A stretch of DNA of 64,000 nt, from contig NZ_FTOG01000006.1 of the NCBI RefSeq assembly GCF_900156655.1, positions 186,001-250,000 of the forward strand, given 5' to 3'. Position 1 is the first letter of the stretch. Each line of letters starts with the position of its first letter. The translations under genes and the position numbers were made by a program. This document shows, piece by piece, positions 16,983 through 26,488 of the stretch. The DNA comes from Rhodobacter aestuarii (lineage in GTDB: Bacteria > Pseudomonadota > Alphaproteobacteria > Rhodobacterales > Rhodobacteraceae). The notes below the pieces were generated by a model. It ran no database searches and was not told where the DNA came from. It worked only from the letters and a program-made list of their open reading frames with translations.

Positions 16983-17008
16983 GGGATCCTCCCGAATGAC
17001 GCGCAGGC

Positions 17009-17953
17009 TCAGCCCAGCGCGGTAATTTCAACATCCCGCGCCAGCGCGTCGATGCGCGCAATCGCGGGCAGGCGCGGGCCAATTTCACCGAGCGCGCCCA
17101 AGGAAAAGGCGGTGGCAATCCGCGCCATCTCGGCCAAATCAAGGCCGAGCGTGGCGGCATGAATGAGGCCTGCGACCATCGCATCGCCCGCGCCCACGGT
17201 AGAGGCTACGGTGATGCGCGGCGGACGGGCGTGCACCGCCTCATCGCCGCGCACCAGCACGGCCCCAGCCGCCCCCATAGAAACAGACACAAGCCCAACG
17301 CCTTGCGCGACCAGATCGCGCGCCGCGCTTTGCACATCCGCAAGCGTGGTCAATTCGCGCCCAAGATAAGCGCCCAACTCTTCGGCATTGGGTTTGACGA
17401 TATCGGGGCAAGCCGCCAAAGCGGGCCCAAGCGGCGCGCCCGATGTATCGAGCGCCACCTTCACGCCACCCGCGCGAGCTTGCAGCGCCAAGCGCGCATA
17501 GCTGTCTGCGCCAAGCCCTGCGGGCAAGCTGCCGCAAAGCCCCACCCAAGTGAGCCCCCGCGCCATCAACCCCGCCAAGGTGCCAGAAACAGAAGCCAGT
17601 TCCTCAGGCCCCGCCTGCACACCGGGCAGGTTCACATCGGTCACCTGATCCAAAACCGGGTCGACGATTTTCACATTGGTCCGCGTCGCGCCGTCGCAGC
17701 GTGTGCAGGCATCGCGGATGCCCGCTTGTTCAAAATGGCGCGCAAAGATCGCGTCATTCTCGCGCCCCAAAAGCCCCGCCACCGCCGTGGCATGGCCAAA
17801 ATGCGCAAGGAAGGAGGCCACATTGACCCCTTTGCCCCCCGCATCAACCTGCACCGCTTCGACGCGGTTCACGGCATCCACCGTAAAGCGCGGCACGGTC
17901 ACGGTCTGGTCGATCGCGGAATTAAGCGAAACAGTGGCAATGGTCGGCTGCAT
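17009..17953 (-). CDS. fruK: 1-phosphofructokinase
   Basis: A 314-residue PfkB-family sugar kinase that phosphorylates fructose 1-phosphate to fructose 1,6-bisphosphate. The N-terminus [20 protein letters not shown] and the [17 protein letters not shown] string (substrate binding) are typical, and the C-terminal GAGDAMVAG contains the catalytic Asp and anion hole. I chose the ATG at 17953 because AAGGAGG lies just upstream; an in-frame start 13 codons earlier overlaps fruB. The gene begins 10 nt after fruB, so translation is probably coupled. Confidence 0.95.
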   Translation of the reverse strand: MQPTIATVSLNSAIDQTVTVPRFTVDAVNRVEAVQVDAGGKGVNVASFLAHFGHATAVAGLLGRENDAIFARHFEQAGIRDACTRCDGATRTNVKIVDPVLDQVTDVNLPGVQAGPEELASVSGTLAGLMARGLTWVGLCGSLPAGLGADSYARLALQARAGGVKVALDTSGAPLGPALAACPDIVKPNAEELGAYLGRELTTLADVQSAARDLVAQGVGLVSVSMGAAGAVLVRGDEAVHARPPRITVASTVGAGDAMVAGLIHAATLGLDLAEMARIATAFSLGALGEIGPRLPAIARIDALARDVEITALG

Positions 17954-17963
17954 CTTCGCCTCC

Positions 17964-20447
17964 TTACGCCAGCGCCCGCACGGTCGCGGCATCGGCCGCC
18001 GCCAAGGCGCGTTCCGCCAAGGCGCGGTTTTCCGCCATCGGCGCGCGGCGCAGCACGGCTTTCACACCCGCCACAGAGGGGATCGAGACGCTCAACTCCT
18101 GCACGCCAAGGCCCGAAAGGATGCGCGCGCCCAGCGGGTCGCCCGCGATGCCGCCACAAGCGCCCACCCAAATGCCCGCCGCATCGGCGGCACGCACGGT
18201 TTGGTCGATGAGCCGCAACACGGCCGGGTGCAAACCATCGGCTTGCTTGGCCAAAACCGGGTGCATCCGGTCCATCGCCAGCGCGTATTGGGTGAGGTCA
18301 TTGGTGCCGATTGAGAAGAAATCGACCTTCTCGGCCAGTTCGCGCGCCATCATCACCGCCGAGGGGATCTCGATCATGATGCCCATTTCGACGGGCGCGG
18401 CACGCACCTCTGCCCGCACCTCTTCGGCAATGCGCAGGGCCGCCTCAAGCTCAGAGACCATCGCAATCATCGGGAACATGATCCGCACCGGCCCATGCGC
18501 CGATGCCCGGAAGATCGCGCGCAGTTGCGTGCGGAAAATGTCTTCATGCGAGAGGCAAAAACGAATGCCGCGCTCGCCTAGGAACGGGTTTTCCTCGACC
18601 GGCATGCGCAGATAGGGGATTTCCTTATCGCCGCCCACATCGAGCGTGCGGATGATGATCGGCAGGCCGTTCATCGCGCCCAGCATGGCGGAATAAATCT
18701 CCACTTGCTCGTCTTCGCTCGGCGGGGCTTCGCGGTTCACAAACAGAAACTCGGTGCGCAACAGGCCCACGCCTTCGGCCCCAGCTTCCACCGCCGCATG
18801 GGCCTCGGCCACGTCAGAGATATTGGCGACCACTTCCACGCGCGCGCCATCGGGGCTGAGCGCGGGCTTATAGCGCTCGCGCGCTTCCACATCACGCTCA
18901 GCAGCTAAAGCTTCCATCGCCGCCTTGGCACGGGCGATGTCTGCCTCAGAAGGCGCGGCAACCAAAACGCCCGCCGCCCCATCCAAAAGCGCAGGCGTGC
19001 CGGTGGGCAGATCAAGCACTGCGGCCCCTGCCCCCACCACGGCGGGGATATCTAGCGAACGCGCAATGATAGATGTGTGCGAGGTCGGCCCGCCCGCCGC
19101 AGTGCAAAGCCCTCGCACCAGTTCCGGGTCAAGCCGCGCAGTATCAGACGGCGTCAGATCATCCGCCACAAGGATGCACGGCGCGGTGGGCAAATGCGCC
19201 TCGGCGCTTTTCACTTCGCCCAGTTCTTGCAACACGCGCAGCCCGGCATCGCGCAGATCAATCGCGCGGCCCGCAAGCACCGTGTCTTTCATCGCGGCGA
19301 GCATATCGGCGCGTTCGGTGTAAACAGCATGCCACGCAAAAGCCGCGCTGCGACCTTGGTCGATCAGCGCCTCAGCGGCGGCGCGCATTTCCGGGTCTTC
19401 CAAGAACTCCTGATGCGCGCGGAAGATCGCGGCCCGCGCGGGGCCAGATTTCTTCCACACCTCGTCATGCAGCTCTTCTAACTGATGCCAAGCGGTTTTC
19501 AGCGCGGCTTCCAGCGCGGCCCGCTCGATGCCTGCATCCGCGCCATTCTCGGCAAACGTCACTTCATCACGGGCAAATTTAAAGACGGGAGCGATGGCAA
19601 AACCGGGCGAGGAGGAAACGCCGGGGAGGAGACGGCCCTCATACGCGCTTTGGGTGGCCATCGCCCCCGTCAGACCGGGCGCAGTGGCTTCGGGGGCCGC
19701 CGCACCGGTGTCTTCTTCCTTTTCCAAACCTTCCGCGAAAGCCGCTTGCAGTGCAGCCAGCGCCGCCTCTGCCTGTGGGCCTTCGGCGCTGATGCGCAAA
19801 GCCGCGCCCTGCGCCGCGCCAAGGTTCAGAAGGGAAATCAAGCTTTTTGCATTGCCGGTCTTGGCGCCATGACGCACTCGGATCTCGGCATCAAAGCCTT
19901 TGGCAATTTCAACAATCGTGGTGGCGGGGCGGGCGTGCAGCCCATGCGCGCCATCGACCACGGCATCAAAGCCTTGGGCGAAATCTTCCACCGCAGGCTG
20001 GGGCGCTGCGGCGGGCATTTCCGCCCCCGTGAGCCGCGCGACAATCACCGCCGGATCGGTGGTGGTCGCCAAACGCTCGGCTTCTGCCTCATCCCCCAAC
20101 ACATCGGTGAGGTTGCTCAGCACTTGTAGGTGTTCATCAGATTTCGCGGCAATCGCCACAACCAGCCGCGCGCGGTCGCCCGGCCCCCATTCCACACCGC
20201 CGGGCAATTGCACCACGGCAATGGCGGTATCCAAGATCAGGTCGCGGTCTTTGGGCAGGCCATGCGGAATCGCGATTCCATTGCCCAAGAACGTATTGGC
20301 GACGGCCTCGCGGCCCATCATGCTGGCACCATAACGCGGGTCGATCTTGCCCGCTGCCGTCAACAAATCCACCGCCTGCGCAATCGCATCGGCCTTGTCG
20401 GTCGCGGTCTTGCCAATCGCCACGAGTTCGCTTGTCAGGGGTATCAT
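17964..20447 (-). CDS. fruB: Fructose PTS fusion protein EIIA-HPr-EI
   Basis: An 827-residue soluble multiphosphoryl transfer protein that carries phosphate from phosphoenolpyruvate to FruA. The EIIA(Fru) domain spans about residues 1-145, with His62 in GNGIAIPHGLP. An HPr domain follows at about 157-245 (GLHARPAT, phospho-His). Enzyme I occupies about 280-820, with the phospho-His in GGPTSHTSIIARSLDIPAVVG and the PEP-binding region near the C-terminus (GTNDLTQYALAMDR). I placed the start at 20447 because CCAAGGAGGAACC precedes that ATG; upstream codons overlap the divergent gene. The fusion supplies its own HPr and EI. The divergent binding-protein gene starts 67 bp away. Confidence 0.95.
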   Translation of the reverse strand: MIPLTSELVAIGKTATDKADAIAQAVDLLTAAGKIDPRYGASMMGREAVANTFLGNGIAIPHGLPKDRDLILDTAIAVVQLPGGVEWGPGDRARLVVAIAAKSDEHLQVLSNLTDVLGDEAEAERLATTTDPAVIVARLTGAEMPAAAPQPAVEDFAQGFDAVVDGAHGLHARPATTIVEIAKGFDAEIRVRHGAKTGNAKSLISLLNLGAAQGAALRISAEGPQAEAALAALQAAFAEGLEKEEDTGAAAPEATAPGLTGAMATQSAYEGRLLPGVSSSPGFAIAPVFKFARDEVTFAENGADAGIERAALEAALKTAWHQLEELHDEVWKKSGPARAAIFRAHQEFLEDPEMRAAAEALIDQGRSAAFAWHAVYTERADMLAAMKDTVLAGRAIDLRDAGLRVLQELGEVKSAEAHLPTAPCILVADDLTPSDTARLDPELVRGLCTAAGGPTSHTSIIARSLDIPAVVGAGAAVLDLPTGTPALLDGAAGVLVAAPSEADIARAKAAMEALAAERDVEARERYKPALSPDGARVEVVANISDVAEAHAAVEAGAEGVGLLRTEFLFVNREAPPSEDEQVEIYSAMLGAMNGLPIIIRTLDVGGDKEIPYLRMPVEENPFLGERGIRFCLSHEDIFRTQLRAIFRASAHGPVRIMFPMIAMVSELEAALRIAEEVRAEVRAAPVEMGIMIEIPSAVMMARELAEKVDFFSIGTNDLTQYALAMDRMHPVLAKQADGLHPAVLRLIDQTVRAADAAGIWVGACGGIAGDPLGARILSGLGVQELSVSIPSVAGVKAVLRRAPMAENRALAERALAAADAATVRALA

Positions 20448-20514
20448 GGTTCCTCCTTGGCACGCTCTGTGCGATGCTCTTGACGGAAGAAGACCGGGGC
20501 CAGATGAACACAGT
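20448..20514. promoter_or_regulatory. 67-bp divergent promoter region, fruB versus solute-binding protein
   Basis: Both the fru operon and the binding protein-kinase operon must start transcription in or next to this very short interval. A TTGACG hexamer at 20480-20485 is a possible -35 element for the rightward gene. A GATGAA 17 nt further would be a weak -10, leaving almost no leader. No clear palindromic operator is seen. Confidence 0.4.
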
Positions 20515-21963
20515 ATGTCCAAGATCGCGATGCGCTTTGTAACAATTGTAATACTGGCGCTGCTGGCCCTGCCGGTGGCGGCAGCCCCCCTAGAGGTGCT
20601 GACCCGTGATGGCGGGCCTATTGCCGGCCCGGCGCGTGCACATGGGCAAAGCTTCTCGCAAGAGACCGGGCAAGCGGTCACCGTCCGCACTCGGCCTTTT
20701 GATGCGCTTTATGGCGAGATCATGATGGGCTTTGTGACGGGCCAAGTGCCCGCCGATCTGCTGATTTTTCCCGCCGATTGGCTGCCCGATTTCGCGCCCT
20801 ATCTGCAACCGGTGCCCGAGGCTTTGGTGCAAGGGCCTTTGGTCCAAGGCATCCACCCCGCTTATCGCGATGGGCTGATGCGCTGGCGCGGGCAATGGAT
20901 GGCGGTCACACTCGATGGCGATCTGCATATGGGGGCCTATCGCCGGGATCTGTTTGAAGACCCAGCCACACGCGCGGACTATTTGGCCACCACAGGCACG
21001 CCCCTCGCGCCGCCGCAAACGTGGCAAGATTACACCCGGATCGCCACTTTCTTTGCGGGACGCAGCGGGCCAGAGGGCCAACCGCTTGCGGGCGCGCTTG
21101 AGGCATCGGCCAGCAATGGCCAGCGGCTTTGGTCTCTTTTCAGCCATGCCGCCGCCTATACGGCCCACCCCGATCATCCGGGCCATTTCTTCTTTGACCC
21201 GGAAACCATGACGCCAGAAATCGACAACCCCGCTTGGCAGCGCGCGCTGCGCGATTACCTCGCCGCCGTGGCGACAGGGGTGGATGAGAGCGGGCCATTG
21301 GCGAGCCATGGCGTGCGCACCGCTTTTGCGGCCGGGCAAGGCGCGATGGCGCTGGATTGGTCTGACATTGGCGTTCTGGCCACCGACCCCAAGGCTTCAA
21401 CCGTGGCAGACAAGGTGGGCTTCTTTCCTCTGCCCGGCGCGGATGAGGTATGGAACCCGCAAACACAAAGCTGGGACAGGCTTGCCGCCCCGCAATCAGT
21501 GCCCTTCTTGGCCTTTGGCGGCTGGATTGCCGCCGTGCCGCGTGGGGCGCAACAGCCGCAAACAGCATGGGACTTCATTGCCTATATGGCCGCGCCCGAA
21601 CGTGCGGCGCGTGACGTGATGTCGGGCGCCTCGGGCTTCAACCCCTATCGGCTCTCGCAACTCGACGACGCCACAGGCTGGGCCGCGCTGATGGGGCCAC
21701 GCGCCGCGCAAAATTACCTGCGCGTGCTGCGCGAAAGCCTGAATGCCCCCCATGCAGCGCAAGACCTGCGCCTTCCCGGCTACCCGGCCTATATGGAGGC
21801 GCTCGATGCCCGTATTGGCAAGGTGTTGGCGAAAGAGATGACACCAGAGGAAGCACTCCACGAAGCCTCCGCAGAATGGGACCGCATCACCGACCGGCTG
21901 GGCCGCACGAGCCAGCGCCGCCACTACCGCGAAGCAATGGGGCTTGAGGAGGCGCAGCCATGA
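20515..21963 (+). CDS. Periplasmic solute-binding protein, family 1 type, paired with a sensor kinase
   Basis: A 482-residue protein. A signal peptide is evident (MRFVTIVILALLALPVAAA, then APLEVLTRDG), so it is exported. The body has the length and general pattern of family 1 sugar-binding proteins of ABC transporters (for example LAFGGWIAAVPRG and AWDFIAYMAAPERA near the C-terminal half). The start is uncertain between ATG 20515 and ATG 20530. No permease or ATPase gene is nearby. Instead its stop overlaps the start of a hybrid histidine kinase gene by 4 nt (ATGA), so I infer that it presents a ligand to the kinase's periplasmic domain rather than to a transporter. The ligand is unknown; a sugar such as fructose is suggested by the adjacent fru operon. 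Confidence 0.8.
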   Translation: MSKIAMRFVTIVILALLALPVAAAPLEVLTRDGGPIAGPARAHGQSFSQETGQAVTVRTRPFDALYGEIMMGFVTGQVPADLLIFPADWLPDFAPYLQPVPEALVQGPLVQGIHPAYRDGLMRWRGQWMAVTLDGDLHMGAYRRDLFEDPATRADYLATTGTPLAPPQTWQDYTRIATFFAGRSGPEGQPLAGALEASASNGQRLWSLFSHAAAYTAHPDHPGHFFFDPETMTPEIDNPAWQRALRDYLAAVATGVDESGPLASHGVRTAFAAGQGAMALDWSDIGVLATDPKASTVADKVGFFPLPGADEVWNPQTQSWDRLAAPQSVPFLAFGGWIAAVPRGAQQPQTAWDFIAYMAAPERAARDVMSGASGFNPYRLSQLDDATGWAALMGPRAAQNYLRVLRESLNAPHAAQDLRLPGYPAYMEALDARIGKVLAKEMTPEEALHEASAEWDRITDRLGRTSQRRHYREAMGLEEAQP

Positions 21964-24638
21964 GATGGCGAGGCATCCAAGGGCGGCTTTTGCTGATCGT
22001 CGCGCTCTCGACCCTCGCGATGGGGCTGGCCGGTATTGCCGCGATCCGCGCCCTTGATGAGATTGGCACCGCCGCTGAAACGGTAACCGGGCGCGATGTG
22101 CCCGCGATGGAAGCCGCGCTGCGGCTTGCGCGGATTGGCGAGCGGCTGCAACAGCGCGGCGCAAGCCTTGCCGCCGCCGGAACAGAAACCGCCTTAACCG
22201 AAGCGCAGCAGGCAGTAGAGGCGGATTTGGCCGCTTTCACCGCGCAAGCCGCCGCTTTGCGTGCCGACCCCAGTGAGACGGGCTGGGATAGCGCCGAAAT
22301 TCTGGCCCTATCCGGCGCCCTTTCGGAACGGTTGACCGACCTGCGCCGCGCGCTTGAAACACTGCGCGGGGTCGCCGCCGAACGCGAGGCCGAACGCGCG
22401 CGGATGCTCGCGCTTGAGGATTCGATGCGCCAGATCATTGGTCCCTCGATTTTGGCCGTCGCCGCAATCACTACGGGCGAAACGCTGCCGGAACCCGAGA
22501 TTTACCGCACCGCCGTGCGCAGCCAAGCGCCGCTGTTGGCCGCCGAACGGCTGACCGGGCGGGCCACCTCGGAACTGCTGCTGGCCACCACAGCGCGCAA
22601 AGCGTTAGATCTCGCGCAAAACCGCGCCGCTTACTTACGCACTTTGGGCGAGTTGGAAAGCACGGGCGCGGCCCTTCCCGCCGGGCTGCAACAAGATTTT
22701 CAGGCCGCCGTCGCGCGCTACCGCGCACAGATCGGGCCTGACGGTCTTTTCGCGCTCCAAAGTGCCGAGATTGCTGCGCGCGAACGGGCCGAGGCGGCTC
22801 TCGCCGCAGCGGGGGCCCGGGCAGCCGAATTGAAAGCCTTGGTCGACCAGCGGGTGCTCGCCACCAGCCGCACCACGGCAACGGTCACACAAGAATTGCG
22901 CGACACGATCTTGGCCCGCACCACGCAATTTGCGGCCATTGCCCTGGGCGTAATCTTGGTCGCCGGCGGCGTATCTTACGTGCTGGTCATCCGACCACTC
23001 AGCACCAATTTGGCAGGCGTTACCCGCGCGATGACGCGGCTCGCAGCGGGGGAGCGCGATACGCAGGTGCCCGGCGCGAACCGGCGTGACGAAATTGGCG
23101 ACCTTGCCCGGGCCTTCGCCGTATTCCGAGAAAACTCCGCCCAAGTCGAAAAGCTCGACCGCGAATTGGCGGAGCGTTCCGATCTTCTGCTTGCCACGCT
23201 GGAAACGATGAAAGACGGTTTCTCGGTCTTTGACCGTGAGCGCCGCCTTGTTGCCTTCAACCCGCAATATCTGCGGCTGCATGATTTCACCGAGGCTGAA
23301 CTATCGGGCGAGCCGTCGATTGAAATGCTGAACCAAAAGCTCGAGGCGCGCGGGGTGCAGGCCTTCACCCCCGATGGCACTCCGCTTGATCTGGATACAC
23401 TTTCCCACGAACGGCTGACACTGTCAGAACGGCATGAATTGCGCTTCCCCTCGGGCCGGGTTTTGGAACTGCGCTCCAACCCAATCCCACAGGGCGGCTT
23501 TGCGACGATCCATATGGATGTGACCGAAAGCCGGGCCACGCAAAGCCAATTGCTGCACGCCCAAAAGCTGGAAACGGTGGGGCAGCTAACTGGCGGCATT
23601 GCGCATGATTTCAACAACATCCTTGCGGTGATCATTGGCAACTTCAACATCTTGATGCGCGAATTGGCCGAGGTGCCGCCGCTGCAAGCGCGCGCTGAAC
23701 GGGGGCTATCGGCGGCCAATCGCGGCGCAGCGCTGATCAACCGGCTTTTGACCTTTTCACGCCGCCAACGCCTTGCGCCCGAGGACGTGGCGCTTGAGAC
23801 ATTGGTGCGCGGCATGGAAGATTTGCTGCAATCAAGCCTTGGCTCTGGCGTGACGCTGATCACCGATTTGGCCGAAGACCTGCCCGCCGTGCGGGTGGAC
23901 CCCGGCCAATTAGAAAACGCTTTGATGAATTTGGCCGTGAACGCGCGCGACGCGATGGAGGGCGCGGGCCAGATCACCATCACCACCCGCGCCGCAGAGC
24001 CGGGCTTTGTGGATTTGACCGTGGCCGATACGGGCAGCGGCATCCCGCCCGAAATTGCCCCGCAGGTGTTGGAGCCCTTCTTCACCACCAAACCCGTAGG
24101 CAAGGGCAGCGGGCTCGGGCTCAGCATGGTCTATGGGTTCGTGCAGCAATCGGGTGGCACGCTCACGCTTGATAGCAGCCCCGGCAAGGGTACGCGGGTC
24201 ACGTTACGCCTGCCCGTCAGCCCGGAACGCGCGCCGGTGGTGATGGCCCCGGCAGAGGCGGGCGAGGCCTGCATTCTGGCCGTGGATGACGATGCGGACC
24301 TTTTGGAAATCACCGCCGATCAGCTGCGCGGCATGGGCCATGTCGTGGTCACCGCGCCCGATGGCGCCACCGCGCTGGAACTGCTGCAAGAAATCCCCGA
24401 GATTGACCTGCTTTATACCGATCTCGCCATGCCCGGCCTTGATGGCCAAACGCTCGCCGCGCGCGCGCATGACCTGCGCCCCGATCTGCCGGTGCTGTTT
24501 ACCTCTGGTGCGCCGGGCAAGGCAGGGGCAGACCTGCCAAACCTACTGCGCAAACCAGTGCCGGAAGAGGTTCTGGCCGCAGCCGTCCAAGTCAGCCTAG
24601 AGGATTACAAACGCCGCACATCGGCATCGAGCACATAG
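21960..24638 (+). CDS. Hybrid sensor histidine kinase with large periplasmic domain
   Basis: An 892-residue membrane kinase. TM1 is at about residues 8-28, followed by a mostly helical periplasmic region of about 290 residues and TM2 near 320-345. A HAMP segment follows (VTRAMTRLAAGERD), then a PAS-like domain (LLATLETMKDGFSVFDRERR), a HisKA dimerisation helix with His549 in GGIAHDFNN, and a HATPase domain (N box MNLAVNARDAME; G boxes DTGSGIPP and GKGSGLGLSMVYGF). The C-terminal receiver domain has DDDADLLE, Asp821 in YTDLAMPGLDG and Lys in RKPVPEE. Coupled to the binding protein gene upstream. The 3' end overlaps the convergent response regulator gene by 34 bp. The architecture resembles TorS-type kinases that read a periplasmic binding protein; this is an inference. 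Confidence 0.92.
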   Translation: MRWRGIQGRLLLIVALSTLAMGLAGIAAIRALDEIGTAAETVTGRDVPAMEAALRLARIGERLQQRGASLAAAGTETALTEAQQAVEADLAAFTAQAAALRADPSETGWDSAEILALSGALSERLTDLRRALETLRGVAAEREAERARMLALEDSMRQIIGPSILAVAAITTGETLPEPEIYRTAVRSQAPLLAAERLTGRATSELLLATTARKALDLAQNRAAYLRTLGELESTGAALPAGLQQDFQAAVARYRAQIGPDGLFALQSAEIAARERAEAALAAAGARAAELKALVDQRVLATSRTTATVTQELRDTILARTTQFAAIALGVILVAGGVSYVLVIRPLSTNLAGVTRAMTRLAAGERDTQVPGANRRDEIGDLARAFAVFRENSAQVEKLDRELAERSDLLLATLETMKDGFSVFDRERRLVAFNPQYLRLHDFTEAELSGEPSIEMLNQKLEARGVQAFTPDGTPLDLDTLSHERLTLSERHELRFPSGRVLELRSNPIPQGGFATIHMDVTESRATQSQLLHAQKLETVGQLTGGIAHDFNNILAVIIGNFNILMRELAEVPPLQARAERGLSAANRGAALINRLLTFSRRQRLAPEDVALETLVRGMEDLLQSSLGSGVTLITDLAEDLPAVRVDPGQLENALMNLAVNARDAMEGAGQITITTRAAEPGFVDLTVADTGSGIPPEIAPQVLEPFFTTKPVGKGSGLGLSMVYGFVQQSGGTLTLDSSPGKGTRVTLRLPVSPERAPVVMAPAEAGEACILAVDDDADLLEITADQLRGMGHVVVTAPDGATALELLQEIPEIDLLYTDLAMPGLDGQTLAARAHDLRPDLPVLFTSGAPGKAGADLPNLLRKPVPEEVLAAAVQVSLEDYKRRTSASST

Positions 24639-25315
24639 CCCGCGCCGCGTTCGGTGCGGATCAGTTGCGGCGCGCGCGGATTGGGCTCGATCTTGCGCCG
24701 CAGCCGCAAGATCAACACATCAATGGTGCGGTCGAACACCTCGCCCCCATCGGATCGGGTACGTTCCAAAAGCTGATCGCGGCTGAGCACGCATTTAGGC
24801 GCGCGCACGAAGGCTTCCAGCAGCAAAAACTCCCCATTCGTCAGCGCCACGGGCTGGCCCGCAGGCGTTTCCAAACTCCGCGCCGAAAGGTCAATCACCC
24901 ATCCCGCGAAGCTGCGACGGTCGTGGTCGGCCAAATCTGCGGGCACCGCAGCGCCCCCCGCCCGGCGCAACACCGCCTTGATCCGCGCCACCAATTCGCG
25001 CGGATTGAAGGGTTTGACGACATAATCATCGGCCCCCATCTCAAGCCCCACGATCCGATCCACATCGCCGCCAAGACCCGTAAGCATAATGATCGGAATG
25101 CTTGAGGTCGCCCGCAAACGGCTGGCGAGGGCAAGGCCGTCCTGATCGGGTAGCCGCAGATCGAGCAAAATCAAATCCGGCGGCACCGGGCTGAGTTGTG
25201 GGGCGACGTCAGCCGCGCATGCGGCCTCCACCACCTCAAACTCGCGCGCCTCTAGCTCATAGCGGACAAGGTCGCGCACATCTGGATCGTCATCGACAAT
25301 CAGGATCTTGGTCAT
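24605..25315 (-). CDS. OmpR/PhoB-family response regulator
   Basis: A 236-residue regulator. The receiver domain has the acidic cluster Asp8-Asp9-Asp10, the phosphorylated Asp52 in LILLDLRLPDQDG, Thr79 in MLTG and Lys101 in VVKPF. A winged-helix DNA-binding domain follows (about 135-232), ending in LRRKIEPNPRAPQLIRTERGAGYVL as two consecutive family motifs. It is transcribed toward the hybrid kinase gene and overlaps it by 34 bp, making it the probable cognate output. The target is unknown; the fru operon or the binding protein operon are the natural candidates because no LacI-type FruR gene is present here. Confidence 0.93.
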   Translation of the reverse strand: MTKILIVDDDPDVRDLVRYELEAREFEVVEAACAADVAPQLSPVPPDLILLDLRLPDQDGLALASRLRATSSIPIIMLTGLGGDVDRIVGLEMGADDYVVKPFNPRELVARIKAVLRRAGGAAVPADLADHDRRSFAGWVIDLSARSLETPAGQPVALTNGEFLLLEAFVRAPKCVLSRDQLLERTRSDGGEVFDRTIDVLILRLRRKIEPNPRAPQLIRTERGAGYVLDADVRRL

Positions 25316-25533
25316 CTGCGGACGGTCCTCCCACGCGCCTCCCGCGCGCCCGTTCAGGCGGCATCATAATGGGCCAAGCGGCGCCCCGCCACTGCCTTTC
25401 AAAGCACCATACCGCCCCGAAGGGTTGCACCACACGCCACATGGCCTAAGCTTGAGACACCCCTATTTGAAACCGCCTTTGTCAACGCGCGCTGGTCCAA
25501 GGGCCATCCGCGCAGAACCGCAACGGACCGCCT

Positions 25534-26382
25534 ATGCCCAATGTCTTCATCGCCGGGGCGACTGGCTATCTTGGTCGGCACCTGTGCGCCGAATACAAAC
25601 GCCGGGGCTTTCATGTCACCGCCTTGGTGCGCAACGCGAAAACCGCAGGCAATCTGGACGCGGATCGCCTTGTCGCAGCACAGGCCACCCGCCCCGAAAC
25701 CTTGACCGGGCTGATGACGGGGATGGATCTGGTTGTGTCTGCCCTTGGGATCACCCGGCAAAAGGATGGGCTGAATTATCGCGATGTGGACTATCGGGCC
25801 AACTTGAACCTTTTGCGCGAGGCGGAACGCGCAGGCGTGGCGCGCTTTGCCTATGTGCATGTGCTCAACGCCGATAAGATGCGCGATGTCCCGGGGGTTG
25901 CGGCGAAAATCGCTTTTGTGGACGCGCTGCAAGCCTCCCCCATCGCCTCCACCGTGATCGCGCCAAGCGGCTTTTTCTCGGATATGTCTGATTTTCTGAC
26001 CATGGCCAAAGGTGGGCGGGTTTGGCTTTTTGGCACGGGCGATCACAAGATCAACCCAATTCACGGCGCGGATCTTGCCTCCGCTACGGCTGACGCCACA
26101 ACCGCAGGCACGGCTTGGTTGGATGTCGGAGGGCCGGAGGTCTTCACCCATGAGGCACTGGCGCATTTGGCCTTTGACGCGCTGCACCGCCCCGCGCGGA
26201 TCACGCATCTGCCCGATGTACTGCGTCTCTTGGCTGTGCGGGTTGTGCCTGCGCTGACGCCAAAGCATATCGGCGAGCCCGTGCGCTTTTTCCTGACTGC
26301 GATGGGGATGGACATGGTTGGCGCCTTTCATGGCACCCACAAGCTTGCCGATCATTTCGCCGCGCAGGCGCGGGTAAAATGA
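25534..26382 (+). CDS. NAD(P)-binding SDR/NmrA-like oxidoreductase
   Basis: A 282-residue protein. A Rossmann dinucleotide-binding motif begins the protein (IAGATGYLGRHL, GxxGxxG). An Arg after the second strand (LVRNAKTAG) favours NADP. The body resembles atypical SDR or NmrA-like proteins and NDUFA9-type epimerase homologues (DYRANLNLLREAERAGVARFAYVHVL, where the usual Tyr-x3-Lys is absent). Such proteins often bind a nucleotide without classic dehydrogenase chemistry. The substrate cannot be told from sequence. It stands alone after 218 nt of intergenic DNA and is followed by the RND operon. Confidence 0.8.
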   Translation: MPNVFIAGATGYLGRHLCAEYKRRGFHVTALVRNAKTAGNLDADRLVAAQATRPETLTGLMTGMDLVVSALGITRQKDGLNYRDVDYRANLNLLREAERAGVARFAYVHVLNADKMRDVPGVAAKIAFVDALQASPIASTVIAPSGFFSDMSDFLTMAKGGRVWLFGTGDHKINPIHGADLASATADATTAGTAWLDVGGPEVFTHEALAHLAFDALHRPARITHLPDVLRLLAVRVVPALTPKHIGEPVRFFLTAMGMDMVGAFHGTHKLADHFAAQARVK

Positions 26383-26488
26383 AGCCACCGTTGTGATGAC
26401 GCGCATTTGTCCCTGTTACAGGCGCAAGCCTTTCCCGAATCACAAAAATCCGAAATCAAGGGAAGACCCGAGCAGGAGAGCACGATCC

